A stretch of DNA of 64,000 bases from an uncultured Thermoguttaceae bacterium (GTDB lineage Bacteria > Planctomycetota > Planctomycetia > Pirellulales > Thermoguttaceae): positions 992,001 through 1,056,000 of the forward strand of contig CALKER010000006.1 of assembly GCA_938084835.1 (NCBI GenBank), given 5' to 3'. The position numbers were made by a program, and so were the translations under genes. Under the pieces are notes generated by a model. The model was not told the DNA's origin. It did no database searches and was given only the letters and a program-made list of their open reading frames with translations. Every line of letters begins with the position of its first letter. Position 1 is the stretch's first letter. This document shows, one piece after another, positions 28,441 to 37,640 of this stretch.

Positions 28441-30303
28441 TTACTGGGTGGAGTTTGCCGCGGTGCCTTCGTCCGGGAGCTCCCTGAAAGAAAACGTGAG
28501 GTAGTGAAGCCCGTGTTGATCGGTGATGAGTACGCTTCCTTGAGGAACCAGGAACTTTTCGACCAAGGTAAAGGCCGGCAAACCGCGGCGTTCCACCAGA
28601 TTTCGGACGGCCTGCGCCAGCCGTTGCCGGCCTCTAGCTTCCTCCAGCAACCGCAAACCCTCCTCAGTCTGAGCTAATTCAAACAGGTATCGCACATTTT
28701 CCCGCGGGTTATCAAATGTTACCAGGGCCAGGCTTAGGGGGTCTACGCGCTCGTCGATTTTTGCGGCCAGTTGACGAAATGCCTCGGCTTGAAGCAACCG
28801 CCCTCCAGCACCATCAAAAGCGGCAAGTGCCTGCTGCAAAGCAGTCTTACGATTGGCTACGAGTACCCAGTTTCCTACCACACCGAAAAGTCCTTCTTCC
28901 GTTCGACGTTGTCCACCACGCGGTCCCCCGAGTCCCTCAACCCGATAAAACTGGTAGGAGCCGAAGACTTCCTCGGTGATTGTGGACTTAAACTGGGCTG
29001 CAATCTGCGACAGGAGCTTCTTCGCCACATTCGGATCCCGCACTTCTAAGCCTAGTAGCTCCGCACGACTGTCTGGCCGGGCCGGCCATTCCAAAAGAGA
29101 GGCCCCAACGAGCCGGCCCGTCAACACGGGGATGATCTCGTTCTCGATGTCAACACTTAGTCGGCGGGAGATGCGTCTCAAGTCCGCAGTCAGAGCTCCC
29201 GATCCCCTAAAGCCGTCCACAACTGTGCGAATAGCCTCCAATACTCCGGGAATACGCCAATTCACCGACCAGTAGAAAAAGGCTTCTTCCGGGACCCAGT
29301 GAGGTGGAGTGTAGTCGCCCGCGGCGAAATCAAATAACCCAAGGGCACCCATGCGATTGCCCGAGATAATTAAATGCGTTTGGGTAAACCAGTCCAGCGG
29401 ACCGATTGCCGCCGACACAGCTCCACCGATAGCACTAATACTTTCCAAACCAAGGATGGGCACCATAATAAGCGCAAATTGAACATTGGGGTCCTCAGGT
29501 GCCACAGCTCGCAACAAGTTGATGGGATCAATGAACCAGAAAAGTAAAGGGCGCTCTTTCTGAAACTTCTGACATTCCGCCAGGACAGTTGTAAAGCCCG
29601 GGTGATCTTTAAGAGAGCTTCGTGGCAGCTCCGTAGCGAGGTTGCCGCGGCCCGGAGTCACTTCCCGTGTATTGAGAGCTTGACGATCGACCTTTCTATA
29701 AAGCCGAGCCCAAGCGGTCAACAAAACCTCCAGCACATCGGGATGGCTGGCGGCCACCAGCGTCCTCTCCATCACAACGTAGTACAGTCGCTCCGTCCGA
29801 GTTGCTTCTCGCTCCAAAAGGCGCACTGGAATACCCGCTACCTGCGCAGTTCCCAGCCTGGCACCCTGTGTCACAATTGTTTTCTCGAGGGTACTTAAAA
29901 TCTCGTCAACACGAGCCCGATCTTCAGTGAAATCCACCAAGATGACAAGCGCCGGCTGTTCGGCTCGTTCAATCAACGCGAAGGTTACCTCTCCTTGGAA
30001 AAGCAGGCTAAACTCCCGGGCATCCACCCCGGTACGCTGTCCGACCGTCTCCAGAACTTGGCCAAACCACCCGTAGAGCTCTTGAGCCCACGGCTCCAGT
30101 TGCGGTTGCTGTACCATTTGGCCCAGATTGGTCTGCGCAAGCCGCGGTAAGAGCTGCTGCACCTCCGGTATGGTTACTAAAGCTACCGTGTTGTGCGGTA
30201 GCAACTGAGGTGTCTGAGGTCGGACTTGGGCAACAGCCTGCGGAATTAGCAGAAAGCTCGCTATTGCAACACAGATCAGACTCTTTGCCCTGAGCAACCG
30301 CAT
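28441..30303 (-). CDS. Secreted DUF3352-like protein
   Basis: 620 residues with a signal peptide (SLICVAIASFLLIPQAVAQ) and a start at ATG 30303 preceded by AGGAG 7 bases upstream. The mature protein opens LLPHNTVALVTIPEVQQLLPRLAQTNLGQ, which resembles DUF3352 proteins (LPxDTxxxVxxPD...). Two alpha/beta repeats follow, about 40-330 and 340-560. It has no membrane helix after the signal and no catalytic motif I can identify, so it is likely a soluble extracytoplasmic protein. Such genes are frequent in planctomycetes; their function is unknown. Confidence 0.75.
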   Translation of the reverse strand: MRLLRAKSLICVAIASFLLIPQAVAQVRPQTPQLLPHNTVALVTIPEVQQLLPRLAQTNLGQMVQQPQLEPWAQELYGWFGQVLETVGQRTGVDAREFSLLFQGEVTFALIERAEQPALVILVDFTEDRARVDEILSTLEKTIVTQGARLGTAQVAGIPVRLLEREATRTERLYYVVMERTLVAASHPDVLEVLLTAWARLYRKVDRQALNTREVTPGRGNLATELPRSSLKDHPGFTTVLAECQKFQKERPLLFWFIDPINLLRAVAPEDPNVQFALIMVPILGLESISAIGGAVSAAIGPLDWFTQTHLIISGNRMGALGLFDFAAGDYTPPHWVPEEAFFYWSVNWRIPGVLEAIRTVVDGFRGSGALTADLRRISRRLSVDIENEIIPVLTGRLVGASLLEWPARPDSRAELLGLEVRDPNVAKKLLSQIAAQFKSTITEEVFGSYQFYRVEGLGGPRGGQRRTEEGLFGVVGNWVLVANRKTALQQALAAFDGAGGRLLQAEAFRQLAAKIDERVDPLSLALVTFDNPRENVRYLFELAQTEEGLRLLEEARGRQRLAQAVRNLVERRGLPAFTLVEKFLVPQGSVLITDQHGLHYLTFSFRELPDEGTAANSTQ

Positions 30304-30514
30304 CTCAAAGCTCCTACATGTTCAGGAAGTAAGAATCTGCCGTTAAAAGTGCACCTTGCGATTTGTCTGCCTAAGCCGTCTAATTTTCTCATTTTTTGGA
30401 GAGACAGACTGGCTAATTCTTCTGTTAAAAAGGCCCAAATATTAATCGATACAATTAGAATAGGATCTTCATATCACCGCTTATATATTCCCCGGATCTT
30501 AAAGCACTTACCAA

Positions 30515-30552
30515 CGAGTAGGGTTTAAGCTGGCGAGTAAGGTTTAAGCTGG
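30515..30552. repeat. Tandem repeat, 19 bases x2
   Basis: Two adjacent copies, 30515-30533 and 30534-30552, read CGAGTA(G/A)GGTTTAAGCTGG and differ at one base. It is a simple duplication in non-coding sequence; function unknown. Confidence 0.85.
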
Positions 30553-31563
30553 CCTTGCTAATACCGCAGCCGAACGCAAACCCTCTCATCTCACCCGTTG
30601 CACATATTCTACGCTTCCCTGAGGGATTATTCGTCGCCACAACCCCCGGCTTACCCGGTGACCCAAAAATTCCAACATCTACTGTTTATTTGGTGCTTGT
30701 TCCCCCCTTCGAGGACTAAGTAAATCACGACCAGGCAGGACATTGTCTACGGTGAGATTCGGAGGTGTTGCAACCCGGTATCTAGGTCGGCTTGAGCCGC
30801 ACTCTCCGGAAGGTGAAACCGCCGACAGACCTCCCGGCACCTTCATTGTACGGCTGTCAAAATAAGTTTCGGGCCATGGCCGCTGGATTTCCCGGCTCCA
30901 AAGTCATGTCATTGTTACCACCAAGTTACTGACCTTCCCGGTTCACGATTGGGAAAATTGTCCCTCGAGCTCATAGGGTACAATTGGAGCAAAGGCGTGC
31001 CAAATCGGATTCGAGCACCTCCTCCAAGCACGCCGAAAGTGACGGTGTCTCCGCGGAAGACTTTTCTAGGCTGCGTTTTTCCGGCATTTTTTTCTTTTCG
31101 AAGAATTCTCGAAGCAAAGCCTGATTCGGCCAGAACTTAGTTTCTGCCAATCCGCGACCATTCTATGGCCCTAAAAAAGATGACGTCGGCCGGACTTAAA
31201 GAACCCGCTGGCCCCCCTCCGGTCGTCGTGCATGCACCGGAATAGTCGCTAAGTTTTCGCAGAGTTGAGTTGCCGCGAATTTTAGGCCTTCGTACGGGAG
31301 AGGATGGTTTAGGGACAACCTCTGGCAAATAGACGAAACAACCTGATCGCCGAACGCGTCCGCTGGCAAATCGTCGTCGGTACGGGCTTTGCAGTGCTCG
31401 CAAAGGGAGGGAAGCCCCATTGTCAATGTTTAGTGCGCCTGTCAAGGAAAAGTTAGGGAACATATTGGTGACACGGATCATAGCGGGTCTTCGGGAGGTG
31501 CAACTTAGGGGGCACATAACTCGGCCGGGGGTGCCGTTAACCACGACCGGGATAAGGGTTTAG

Positions 31564-31601
31564 TTGCAAAGAAGGCATAGATGGTTAAATTGCAAAGAAG
31601 G
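31564..31601. repeat. Direct repeat, 12 bases x2, spaced 26
   Basis: TTGCAAAGAAGG occurs at 31564-31575 and again at 31590-31601, upstream of the large cyclophilin gene. It could be a binding-site pair or chance; there is no further support. Confidence 0.7.
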
Positions 31602-31838
31602 GATACCCCTTAATTTAAGAGGAAAGCTTCCTCGATTCCTCTACGAAGGGGTTGGGCATTATGTGCCGGTAGGCGATAGAAAAGGTGGCCCACATGTCCT
31701 GAGTTTGGGGTTCGACTCGCATCGGCCCAAGATCAGCACTAATCGCCCGATATGGCCTGGAAAGGGCTCCGAATTCACACCTTTATGTAGCTTGCGTTGC
31801 AAGAATTTACTCGCATCGCTTGGAGTCAATGAAAGCGG

Positions 31839-34800
31839 ATGACAGAATCGCAAGTTTTGATGAGTAAGCGGAGTGATCTAATGGCTATCGCGGGCAAGGG
31901 GCGAAATTCCATAGTTGGGCGGCTGTTTGGCCGACGATGGAGATCCTCAGAATCCTTTTGCCGACGAAGGTCGGGACCTGAGCGGAAAGTGTGTCGGGTA
32001 GTTTCCCGCAGGCGGTTGTTGCGGGGATTTCAACAACTGGAGGACCGCGAGCTTCTGGCCGCTCCGGAGCTGGCCCCCATTGCTCCGCAAACGATTTTTG
32101 CTGGCGCCCCCCTGTACGTTCCGCTAAACGGGTATGATCCGGATGGGGACGTCCTTAGCTTTTCGGCGGCTGTGGTGCAAAGCTCTCTTCATCATAGCTC
32201 GATAGCATCTCCGGTACTGACTCCGATTATCGATCATGACAATCGGAATCTTCGGTTAACGGTGCGCGATTTTGGCGATATGGTGTTTGAACTTTTCGAA
32301 AGATGGGCTCCTCGCACCACAGGCCGGATCATCGAACTTGTTCAGCAAGGTTTTTACACCAATGTTCCATTTCACCGCATTATTCAGCATTTCGTCATTC
32401 AAGGTGGGGATCCGACCAGCACGGGGGCCGGTGGCTCGGGAACCATGTTTGACGATGAATTCCACCCGTACTTAATGCACACTGGTAAAGGTGTGCTTTC
32501 GATGGCCAAAAGTACGGATGACACAAATGACTCCCAGTTCTTTATCACCGCTACCGATACACGGCATTTAGATTTCAATCACAGTGTGTTTGGATTTTTG
32601 GTTCGGGGCGAAGAGGTGCGGCAGCAAATTGCGGCTGTGCCCGTTGACATTAATAATCGACCGGTGTCACCTGTGGTCATCGAGTCGGCCGAGATAATTT
32701 ACGACGGCCAAAATCGTGTGCTGGTGCTTATAGCGCCACTCGGGACAACAGGTTGGGCGGAAGTCAAAGTGACAGTCTCAGATCCTGAGGGGAACACCGC
32801 CGAGCAAACTTTTCAGGTAAGTGTTCAAACTGATCCGTACAATTCCAACGCTTACCTCCTGTCTATTGCTCCTATTTGGACTCGGGCAGAACTCCCCGTT
32901 ACTGTGGCGATTGCCGCCTTTGATCGAGAAGAGAACCCGCTGGTTTTCGCGGCCACTCCTGGCCCGGGAGTTACTGACCTAAGCGTCAGCATTGACCCGA
33001 CAACGGGGGTTTTAACGGTCACTCCGCGGAGTGGGGCTGTGGGGGTTCGCAGCGTTATTGTGGGCGTTTCTGATCCCTCTAGTTATACCGCCGATTTGTG
33101 GGATACCCAGGTAGTTCCGGTTTACATCCGGCCGCCGACACCCACAGTACAACTCTTGTCCGAATCCGATACCGGTCAAAGTCAGTTTGATCGGATTACC
33201 CGGCTCAACAATTCCCCAGGTGCGTCGCTGGGGTTTGAGGTTTTGGGTTTGGTCCCTGGGGCAGAGGTCTCGGTACTTATCGACGATGTCGTGGTGGGCA
33301 TCGGGATCGCGCAAGGCACGTCTCTGATTGTTTACTCCACCAGTGAATTTACGTTAACCGACGGTCCGCATAAGGTCACCGCTGTGCAGGTGCTGCGAGA
33401 TCAATCGGTGCTCGTCGGGAATTACCGCGGTAGCGTCACCTTGTGGAGCGAGGAATCGACGCCACTGTGGATTGTGATCGATACGGTCCCACCAGTGTTT
33501 GTCTCGCAAGCACCAACGCAAGCCGCTGAAGGGCGACTTTATGAGTACCAAGTTGTCACCCTTGAAGAAGTTGCAGGGCCGATATACTTCGAGCTTCTTC
33601 AGGCACCCGTGGGAATGAGGATCAACGCAAGCTCAGGCCTGCTCAGTTGGTTGCCAGAATACGGGCAAGCAGGAGCGCACGAGGTAGTCGTTCAGGCCAT
33701 TGACGTGGCGGGCAATTTGTCACAGCAGCGATTCACGATTGTGGTGGCCAAAGCCCCGGAATTTCGTGTGCACCCGCTCCAGAGTTTGGTGGAAGAGCAG
33801 CCGTGGATGCTTCAGGTGGAGGTCGTGGCGGACAATCTCCCTGTGAGTTTGGGTATATTGGGCACGCTTCCGCAGGGGATGACGTTCGACCCTGTGACGC
33901 AAGTGCTTGCCTGGACTCCAACTGAGGAGCAAGGACCAGGGTTATATCAAGTGGTGCTTGAAGCAGAAGATAGTGCCGGACTTTCCCGAATTTTCACGCT
34001 CACATTGGTTGTTGCGGAAGATAATCGTCCGCCGCTTCTTCGCGCCGTGGACGAAGCTATCGCTCGGGAACACGAACTTTTCGAACTCCAATTGGTGGCC
34101 GAGGATCACGATCTCCCAGCCCAGGAGCTGATTTTCTCCCTGATTGGCGAAGTCCCCGATGCTCTGACCCTTGATCCCGTTACTGGAATTCTCCGTTGGC
34201 GGCCCACTGAGCTGCACGGTTCGGGCCAATACCCGGTAACCGTGCGAGTGACCGACTCGTTGGGCGCCTGGGATGAGAAGACCTTCCTTCTTTTAGTGGA
34301 AGAAACGTACGATCCACCCGTTTGGGAGACGACCGGCCCTTTCCAAGCTGTGGTGGGAAGTGTTTTACGAGCACAATTCCGAGCATTTGATCCCGACATA
34401 CCACCCGCACCTCTCAGATATCGGCTCCTTAAACCGTTTGAAGGGATGACACTCGACGAAAACACTGGAGAACTCGAGTGGGAACTCACCCGCGAGAGGT
34501 GGCAAGCTCTCGGCATGCCAGACAAAGTCACCATTGCGATAGAGGCATACAAGCTTATGCCCAGGGAAGAGCCAAGGCTGTCATCGATTCGAAGATTTGA
34601 TTTCAGCATCATTGATCCGTATTTAAAGGTAATGGCAGCGTGGGGACTTTGGCAAAATAACGCTGGCGAATCGGTGAGGCATGAACACCCGGTGACGGTC
34701 GCGTCGGTACAACCCACCGCCAATGCACCAGTTCCTCCTCGTCGGCTGTTCATTGAAGAGCGTTCGGACGAGGGTTCTGACGAGATTGGCCTAACGTTTG

Positions 34801-35156
34801 CCAATGTCACCGGTCGGCTCACTCGTCCCTCCGGAGCTTTAGGAATCACCAGTGAATTACTGGAAATGCTGGACAAAATCGAGGAGGACTTTTTAAGGCG
34901 GCAGGTGCCCCCGGAGCTTCTCGAAGACCTGTTGTCCTCGCCGAACAGCTTTCTTACTCCGGAGCGCTCACAGGAGGCAGATGGTCTATCGCGGGAGCTA
35001 ACTTCTTCAATCTCCGGCAGTACGAGCTTAGCTGAAAGCGACCTACCAAGCACAACAGACACGGCTGAAGCAATTACTGTCGCAAAGCAGGAGGACCAGG
35101 CTCGGTCAGAGATTCCCCAGGCTGCCGAACCACTCCCACGTTTGTCGCAAACTTGA
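31839..35156 (+). CDS. Giant extracellular cyclophilin with Ig/cadherin-like repeats
   Basis: 1105 residues. A strongly basic N-terminus is followed by LEDRELLA (68-75), the planctomycete LEPR-XLL-type export/anchor motif. The first Ig-like domain starts near residue 79 (PDGDVLSFSA) and resumes at about 305 (WAEVKVTVSDPEGNTAEQTF). A complete cyclophilin domain lies between, about 138-290, with FHRIIQHFVIQGGD (catalytic Arg180, Gln188), SMAKSTDDTNDSQFFIT and HSVFGFL. At least four putative Ig or cadherin-like repeats follow, with repeated SGLLSWLPEYGQAG/TGILRWRPTELHG-type ends. The last ~190 residues are Ser/Glu-rich. The start is ATG 31839; ATG 31860 is possible. It should be a surface prolyl isomerase; client proteins are unknown. 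Confidence 0.9.
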   Translation: MTESQVLMSKRSDLMAIAGKGRNSIVGRLFGRRWRSSESFCRRRSGPERKVCRVVSRRRLLRGFQQLEDRELLAAPELAPIAPQTIFAGAPLYVPLNGYDPDGDVLSFSAAVVQSSLHHSSIASPVLTPIIDHDNRNLRLTVRDFGDMVFELFERWAPRTTGRIIELVQQGFYTNVPFHRIIQHFVIQGGDPTSTGAGGSGTMFDDEFHPYLMHTGKGVLSMAKSTDDTNDSQFFITATDTRHLDFNHSVFGFLVRGEEVRQQIAAVPVDINNRPVSPVVIESAEIIYDGQNRVLVLIAPLGTTGWAEVKVTVSDPEGNTAEQTFQVSVQTDPYNSNAYLLSIAPIWTRAELPVTVAIAAFDREENPLVFAATPGPGVTDLSVSIDPTTGVLTVTPRSGAVGVRSVIVGVSDPSSYTADLWDTQVVPVYIRPPTPTVQLLSESDTGQSQFDRITRLNNSPGASLGFEVLGLVPGAEVSVLIDDVVVGIGIAQGTSLIVYSTSEFTLTDGPHKVTAVQVLRDQSVLVGNYRGSVTLWSEESTPLWIVIDTVPPVFVSQAPTQAAEGRLYEYQVVTLEEVAGPIYFELLQAPVGMRINASSGLLSWLPEYGQAGAHEVVVQAIDVAGNLSQQRFTIVVAKAPEFRVHPLQSLVEEQPWMLQVEVVADNLPVSLGILGTLPQGMTFDPVTQVLAWTPTEEQGPGLYQVVLEAEDSAGLSRIFTLTLVVAEDNRPPLLRAVDEAIAREHELFELQLVAEDHDLPAQELIFSLIGEVPDALTLDPVTGILRWRPTELHGSGQYPVTVRVTDSLGAWDEKTFLLLVEETYDPPVWETTGPFQAVVGSVLRAQFRAFDPDIPPAPLRYRLLKPFEGMTLDENTGELEWELTRERWQALGMPDKVTIAIEAYKLMPREEPRLSSIRRFDFSIIDPYLKVMAAWGLWQNNAGESVRHEHPVTVASVQPTANAPVPPRRLFIEERSDEGSDEIGLTFANVTGRLTRPSGALGITSELLEMLDKIEEDFLRRQVPPELLEDLLSSPNSFLTPERSQEADGLSRELTSSISGSTSLAESDLPSTTDTAEAITVAKQEDQARSEIPQAAEPLPRLSQT

Positions 35157-35326
35157 CGGGGTCGCGGACGGCCGTCTTGAAAGTAAGTGCGGGGTGCGGT
35201 TATTGGAGGATCCCTGATCCCGCCTGACCACCCGAACCAATACCACGCGAGTCGTCAACAGGGGAGTGAATCCACTTATTGCCGGCATGCTGAAGCATAC
35301 CTACTGGCTTAATCAATATTTAAGCT

Positions 35327-36082
35327 ATGAATGAACTAATCTGTGGGGCCTCCGGCCCAAAATGGGTGGCCCGAGTTGATCCCCGAAGTCGGCTCATCGC
35401 CGTTTTCGTCTTTTGCGTTTTGGTGGGCATTCTTCGTGCCTGGGAGGCTTTGTGGGCAGCGATGATCGCATCCGTTATAAGTGCTCTCGCTGCAGGCCGG
35501 TCTCCGCGTAGTGTGGCCGGCCAAGTCCTTTCTGTCACGCTGGCCCTTACCCCCCTTCTTGCGACCGTGCCGTTTAGCACGCCGGGAGAAGTATGGAAAA
35601 AGTGGGGAAAGTTTTCCATTACAAGAGAAGGGCTTGTAGTCTCAGGGCAAATACTTCTTAAAGTCAATTGCCTTGTGGTGTTTACGACGAGTTTACTTCG
35701 TTCGGTGGATGAAATCCGTATGGGGCATGCCCTGGCGCATCTTCGTATACCCAAAAAGTTGGCGCTGCTGCTCACATTTGTTTACCGATACTTAACGGTC
35801 ATTCTCTACGAGTACGAATCCCTCCGGAGATCCATGCGGGCAAGAGCCTTTCGAGCACGTCTAAATATGCATACACTAAGGACCTTCGGTTATCTTGTGG
35901 CTGTTCTTGTGGCGCGAAGTTACGACCGCTCCCAAAGAATTCTGGCAGCCATGAAATGTCGCGGTTTTACGGGCGAATTTCCGCTTCTTTTTCATTTTCG
36001 ATATGGAATTCCTGACCTCGTCTTCTTGGCGGTTTTTGTGTTAATTTTGGTGATTTTTGCGTGGCTCGAATGGCGACCATGA
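35327..36082 (+). CDS. ecfT: ECF transporter transmembrane component (CbiQ/EcfT family)
   Basis: 251 residues with about five membrane segments. The C-terminal cytoplasmic part has SLRRSMRARAFRAR and SQRILAAMKCRGF, the paired Ala-Arg-Gly-like coupling helices of EcfT/CbiQ that bind the ATPase. RIPKKLALLLTFVYRYLTVI is also typical of CbiQ. It couples ATP hydrolysis to a substrate-binding S component for vitamin or Ni/Co uptake. The ATPase gene follows after a 287-base gap. No CbiM, CbiN or other S component is adjacent, so the substrate is open. ATG 35327 lacks a clear ribosome-binding site. Confidence 0.88.
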   Translation: MNELICGASGPKWVARVDPRSRLIAVFVFCVLVGILRAWEALWAAMIASVISALAAGRSPRSVAGQVLSVTLALTPLLATVPFSTPGEVWKKWGKFSITREGLVVSGQILLKVNCLVVFTTSLLRSVDEIRMGHALAHLRIPKKLALLLTFVYRYLTVILYEYESLRRSMRARAFRARLNMHTLRTFGYLVAVLVARSYDRSQRILAAMKCRGFTGEFPLLFHFRYGIPDLVFLAVFVLILVIFAWLEWRP

Positions 36083-36369
36083 ATTAGTGCCCAACCAAGT
36101 GTTAGCTCTAGGGCGTAACTTAGTTGGGGAATTGTAAGTAGTGACTGGAATTTTAACGGTGATTATGATGGGATTCGTTGAACACCGAGCCCCTTCATAA
36201 CTCCCATGGAATCTTTTTTGGCTTCATGATATTCTCGGCAAAATGTCGACTACAATTTTGCCAGGGGCAAAAAGCAGCTTTCCAGTTGGGATAGGAAAGC
36301 CAACGGTCGCGGCTTACTAAGCCAAGACGACAACCCAAAGCCAGTGAGGACCAACGAGGACGATCACCA

Positions 36370-37089
36370 GTGAACACTCCTCGAGAGCCGCTACTAGCTC
36401 TCCGCAATATTTATTTTGCTTACGAGTCCTCCCGGACGGTGCTCTGCGGCTGTTCCGGAGAAGTGTATCCTGGGGAGCGAGTGGGGCTGACAGGTGCAAT
36501 TGGTAGTGGCAAAACAACCCTGCTTTGGATTATGGTTGGGCTGATCAAACCACAACACGGAAAGGTAATCGCCTTTGGTCAGGAGCGCCGCACCGAGGCA
36601 GACTTCCGAGAGGTTCGCCGCCGTGTGGGTTTACTCTTTCAGAACGCCGATGACCAGCTTTTTTGCCCGACCGTGATCGAGGACGTAGCCTTCGGACCAC
36701 TTAACCTTGGCAAATCGAGGGTTGAGGCCCTTGCCGTCGCCCGCACAGCACTCGAGAAGCTTGGGCTGGCGGGGTATGAGGACCGCGTGCCTTATCACCT
36801 TTCAGGGGGGGAAAAACGTTTGGTGGCTCTGGCCGGCACACTGGCGATGAACCCTGATGTCTTACTTCTCGATGAACCAACCGCAGAGCTCGACGAAGAA
36901 GCCTATCGACGAGTGATAGCCGTCCTCGAAAATTTACCACAAGCAATGATTGTGGTCTCTCACGACAGGCAGCTTTTAAGTAAGCTGACGCATCGCCAGT
37001 TGACTCTCGTCGAAGGACAGCTCATTCCCTCACCACAGCCTTCCCAGGGGGCCTTGCCGGTAGCGGACGCCTCGGACACGGGTGGCTAA
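36370..37089 (+). CDS. ecfA: ECF-type ABC transporter ATP-binding protein (CbiO-like)
   Basis: 239 residues from GTG 36370 with GAGG about 10 bases upstream. Motifs: Walker A GAIGSGKTTLLW, Q-loop LLFQNADDQLFCPTV (the Q-N-P/A-D-DQLF pattern of CbiO/EcfA), signature LSGGEKRLVALAG, Walker B VLLLDEPTAELD and switch His in VVSHDR. It energises the EcfT component encoded just upstream, at the cytoplasmic face. A single ATPase implies a homodimer, as in CbiO systems. Confidence 0.92.
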   Translation: MNTPREPLLALRNIYFAYESSRTVLCGCSGEVYPGERVGLTGAIGSGKTTLLWIMVGLIKPQHGKVIAFGQERRTEADFREVRRRVGLLFQNADDQLFCPTVIEDVAFGPLNLGKSRVEALAVARTALEKLGLAGYEDRVPYHLSGGEKRLVALAGTLAMNPDVLLLDEPTAELDEEAYRRVIAVLENLPQAMIVVSHDRQLLSKLTHRQLTLVEGQLIPSPQPSQGALPVADASDTGG

Positions 37090-37196
37090 ACCAGCAGTCG
37101 CCGCACGAATCCGAACAGGCGATTACTACTTCAGTCCACAGCTCTCCAGTCGTTTTGCATCTCTGCACATGCTGCCCGCAGCTGTACAACGTGCAG

Positions 37197-37640
37197 TCAC
37201 TCTCCGATTGACAGATCGATTCGGAGATCAACTGGGCGACCCTTTTCAGCGCGAAATCGAATCGGCGAATTGGAAGGGTTCTCATAACGGCCCTGGAATT
37301 TATCCTCTCCACGGAAACTCATCGAGATCGAATCGAACTCGGCCCAACGAAAGGTGAGCACATATTCGTGGCCAGCAGGGACACCGTCACCTTGCTGGAC
37401 GGTGGAGAGTCGAAAGCGGCCCATCTCGTCGGAGACAGCAGGTGGAATGGTAGAAATCTTCCCGTCAACTGCATGGCAAATCACCTGCACCATGGCTGCC
37501 GGCTGGCCGTCTACGTACACTTGACCGGAAACCGGGACTAAGGCCACCCCTGCTGGGCCTTTCCCCCCAAAACATCCCGCTAGCGACGTAAGTAAAAGCA
37601 CTTCTACAAACCAAGGTCGATACCACTTCGCGATTGCCAT
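37197..37640 (-). CDS. Small lipoprotein with carboxypeptidase-regulatory-like fold
   Basis: 147 residues. The signal peptide ends in a lipobox, SLAGC (Cys about 23), so it should be a lipid-anchored protein. The mature part, VPVSGQVYVDGQPAAMVQVI followed by DEMGRFRLSTVQQGDGVPAGHEYVLTFRW, is the beta-sandwich seen in many planctomycete lipoproteins of this kind (G-x-V-x-(V/L)-x-G-x-P, then G-x-F-x-(L/I)). Function is unknown. The 3' end is convergent with the ECF ATPase gene, leaving 107 bases. Confidence 0.8.
   Translation of the reverse strand: MAIAKWYRPWFVEVLLLTSLAGCFGGKGPAGVALVPVSGQVYVDGQPAAMVQVICHAVDGKISTIPPAVSDEMGRFRLSTVQQGDGVPAGHEYVLTFRWAEFDSISMSFRGEDKFQGRYENPSNSPIRFRAEKGRPVDLRIDLSIGE

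Larger units (their letters stand above)
30304..31838. other. Gene-poor 1.5 kb region
   Basis: No supported gene. It contains a 19-base tandem repeat (30515-30552) and a 12-base direct repeat (31564-31601). The longest minus-strand frame (31137-31544) has no recognisable features. The leftward DUF3352-like promoter lies at its left end and the promoter for the large cyclophilin gene at its right end. Confidence 0.5.

Noticed and set aside
31137-31544. 135-codon minus-strand frame
   Set aside because: No domain, signal peptide or ribosome-binding site; residue composition looks like random translation.
31690-31740. GGTTCGACTC-like word, tRNA or tmRNA candidate
   Set aside because: Stem complementarity fails and no other tmRNA/tRNA elements are present.
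34106-35062. 318-codon minus-strand frame inside the cyclophilin gene
   Set aside because: Lies wholly inside the well-supported plus-strand gene; Ser-rich shadow translation.
35157-35326. Possible cobalamin or Ni/Co riboswitch before the ECF genes
   Set aside because: None of the conserved core words could be found.
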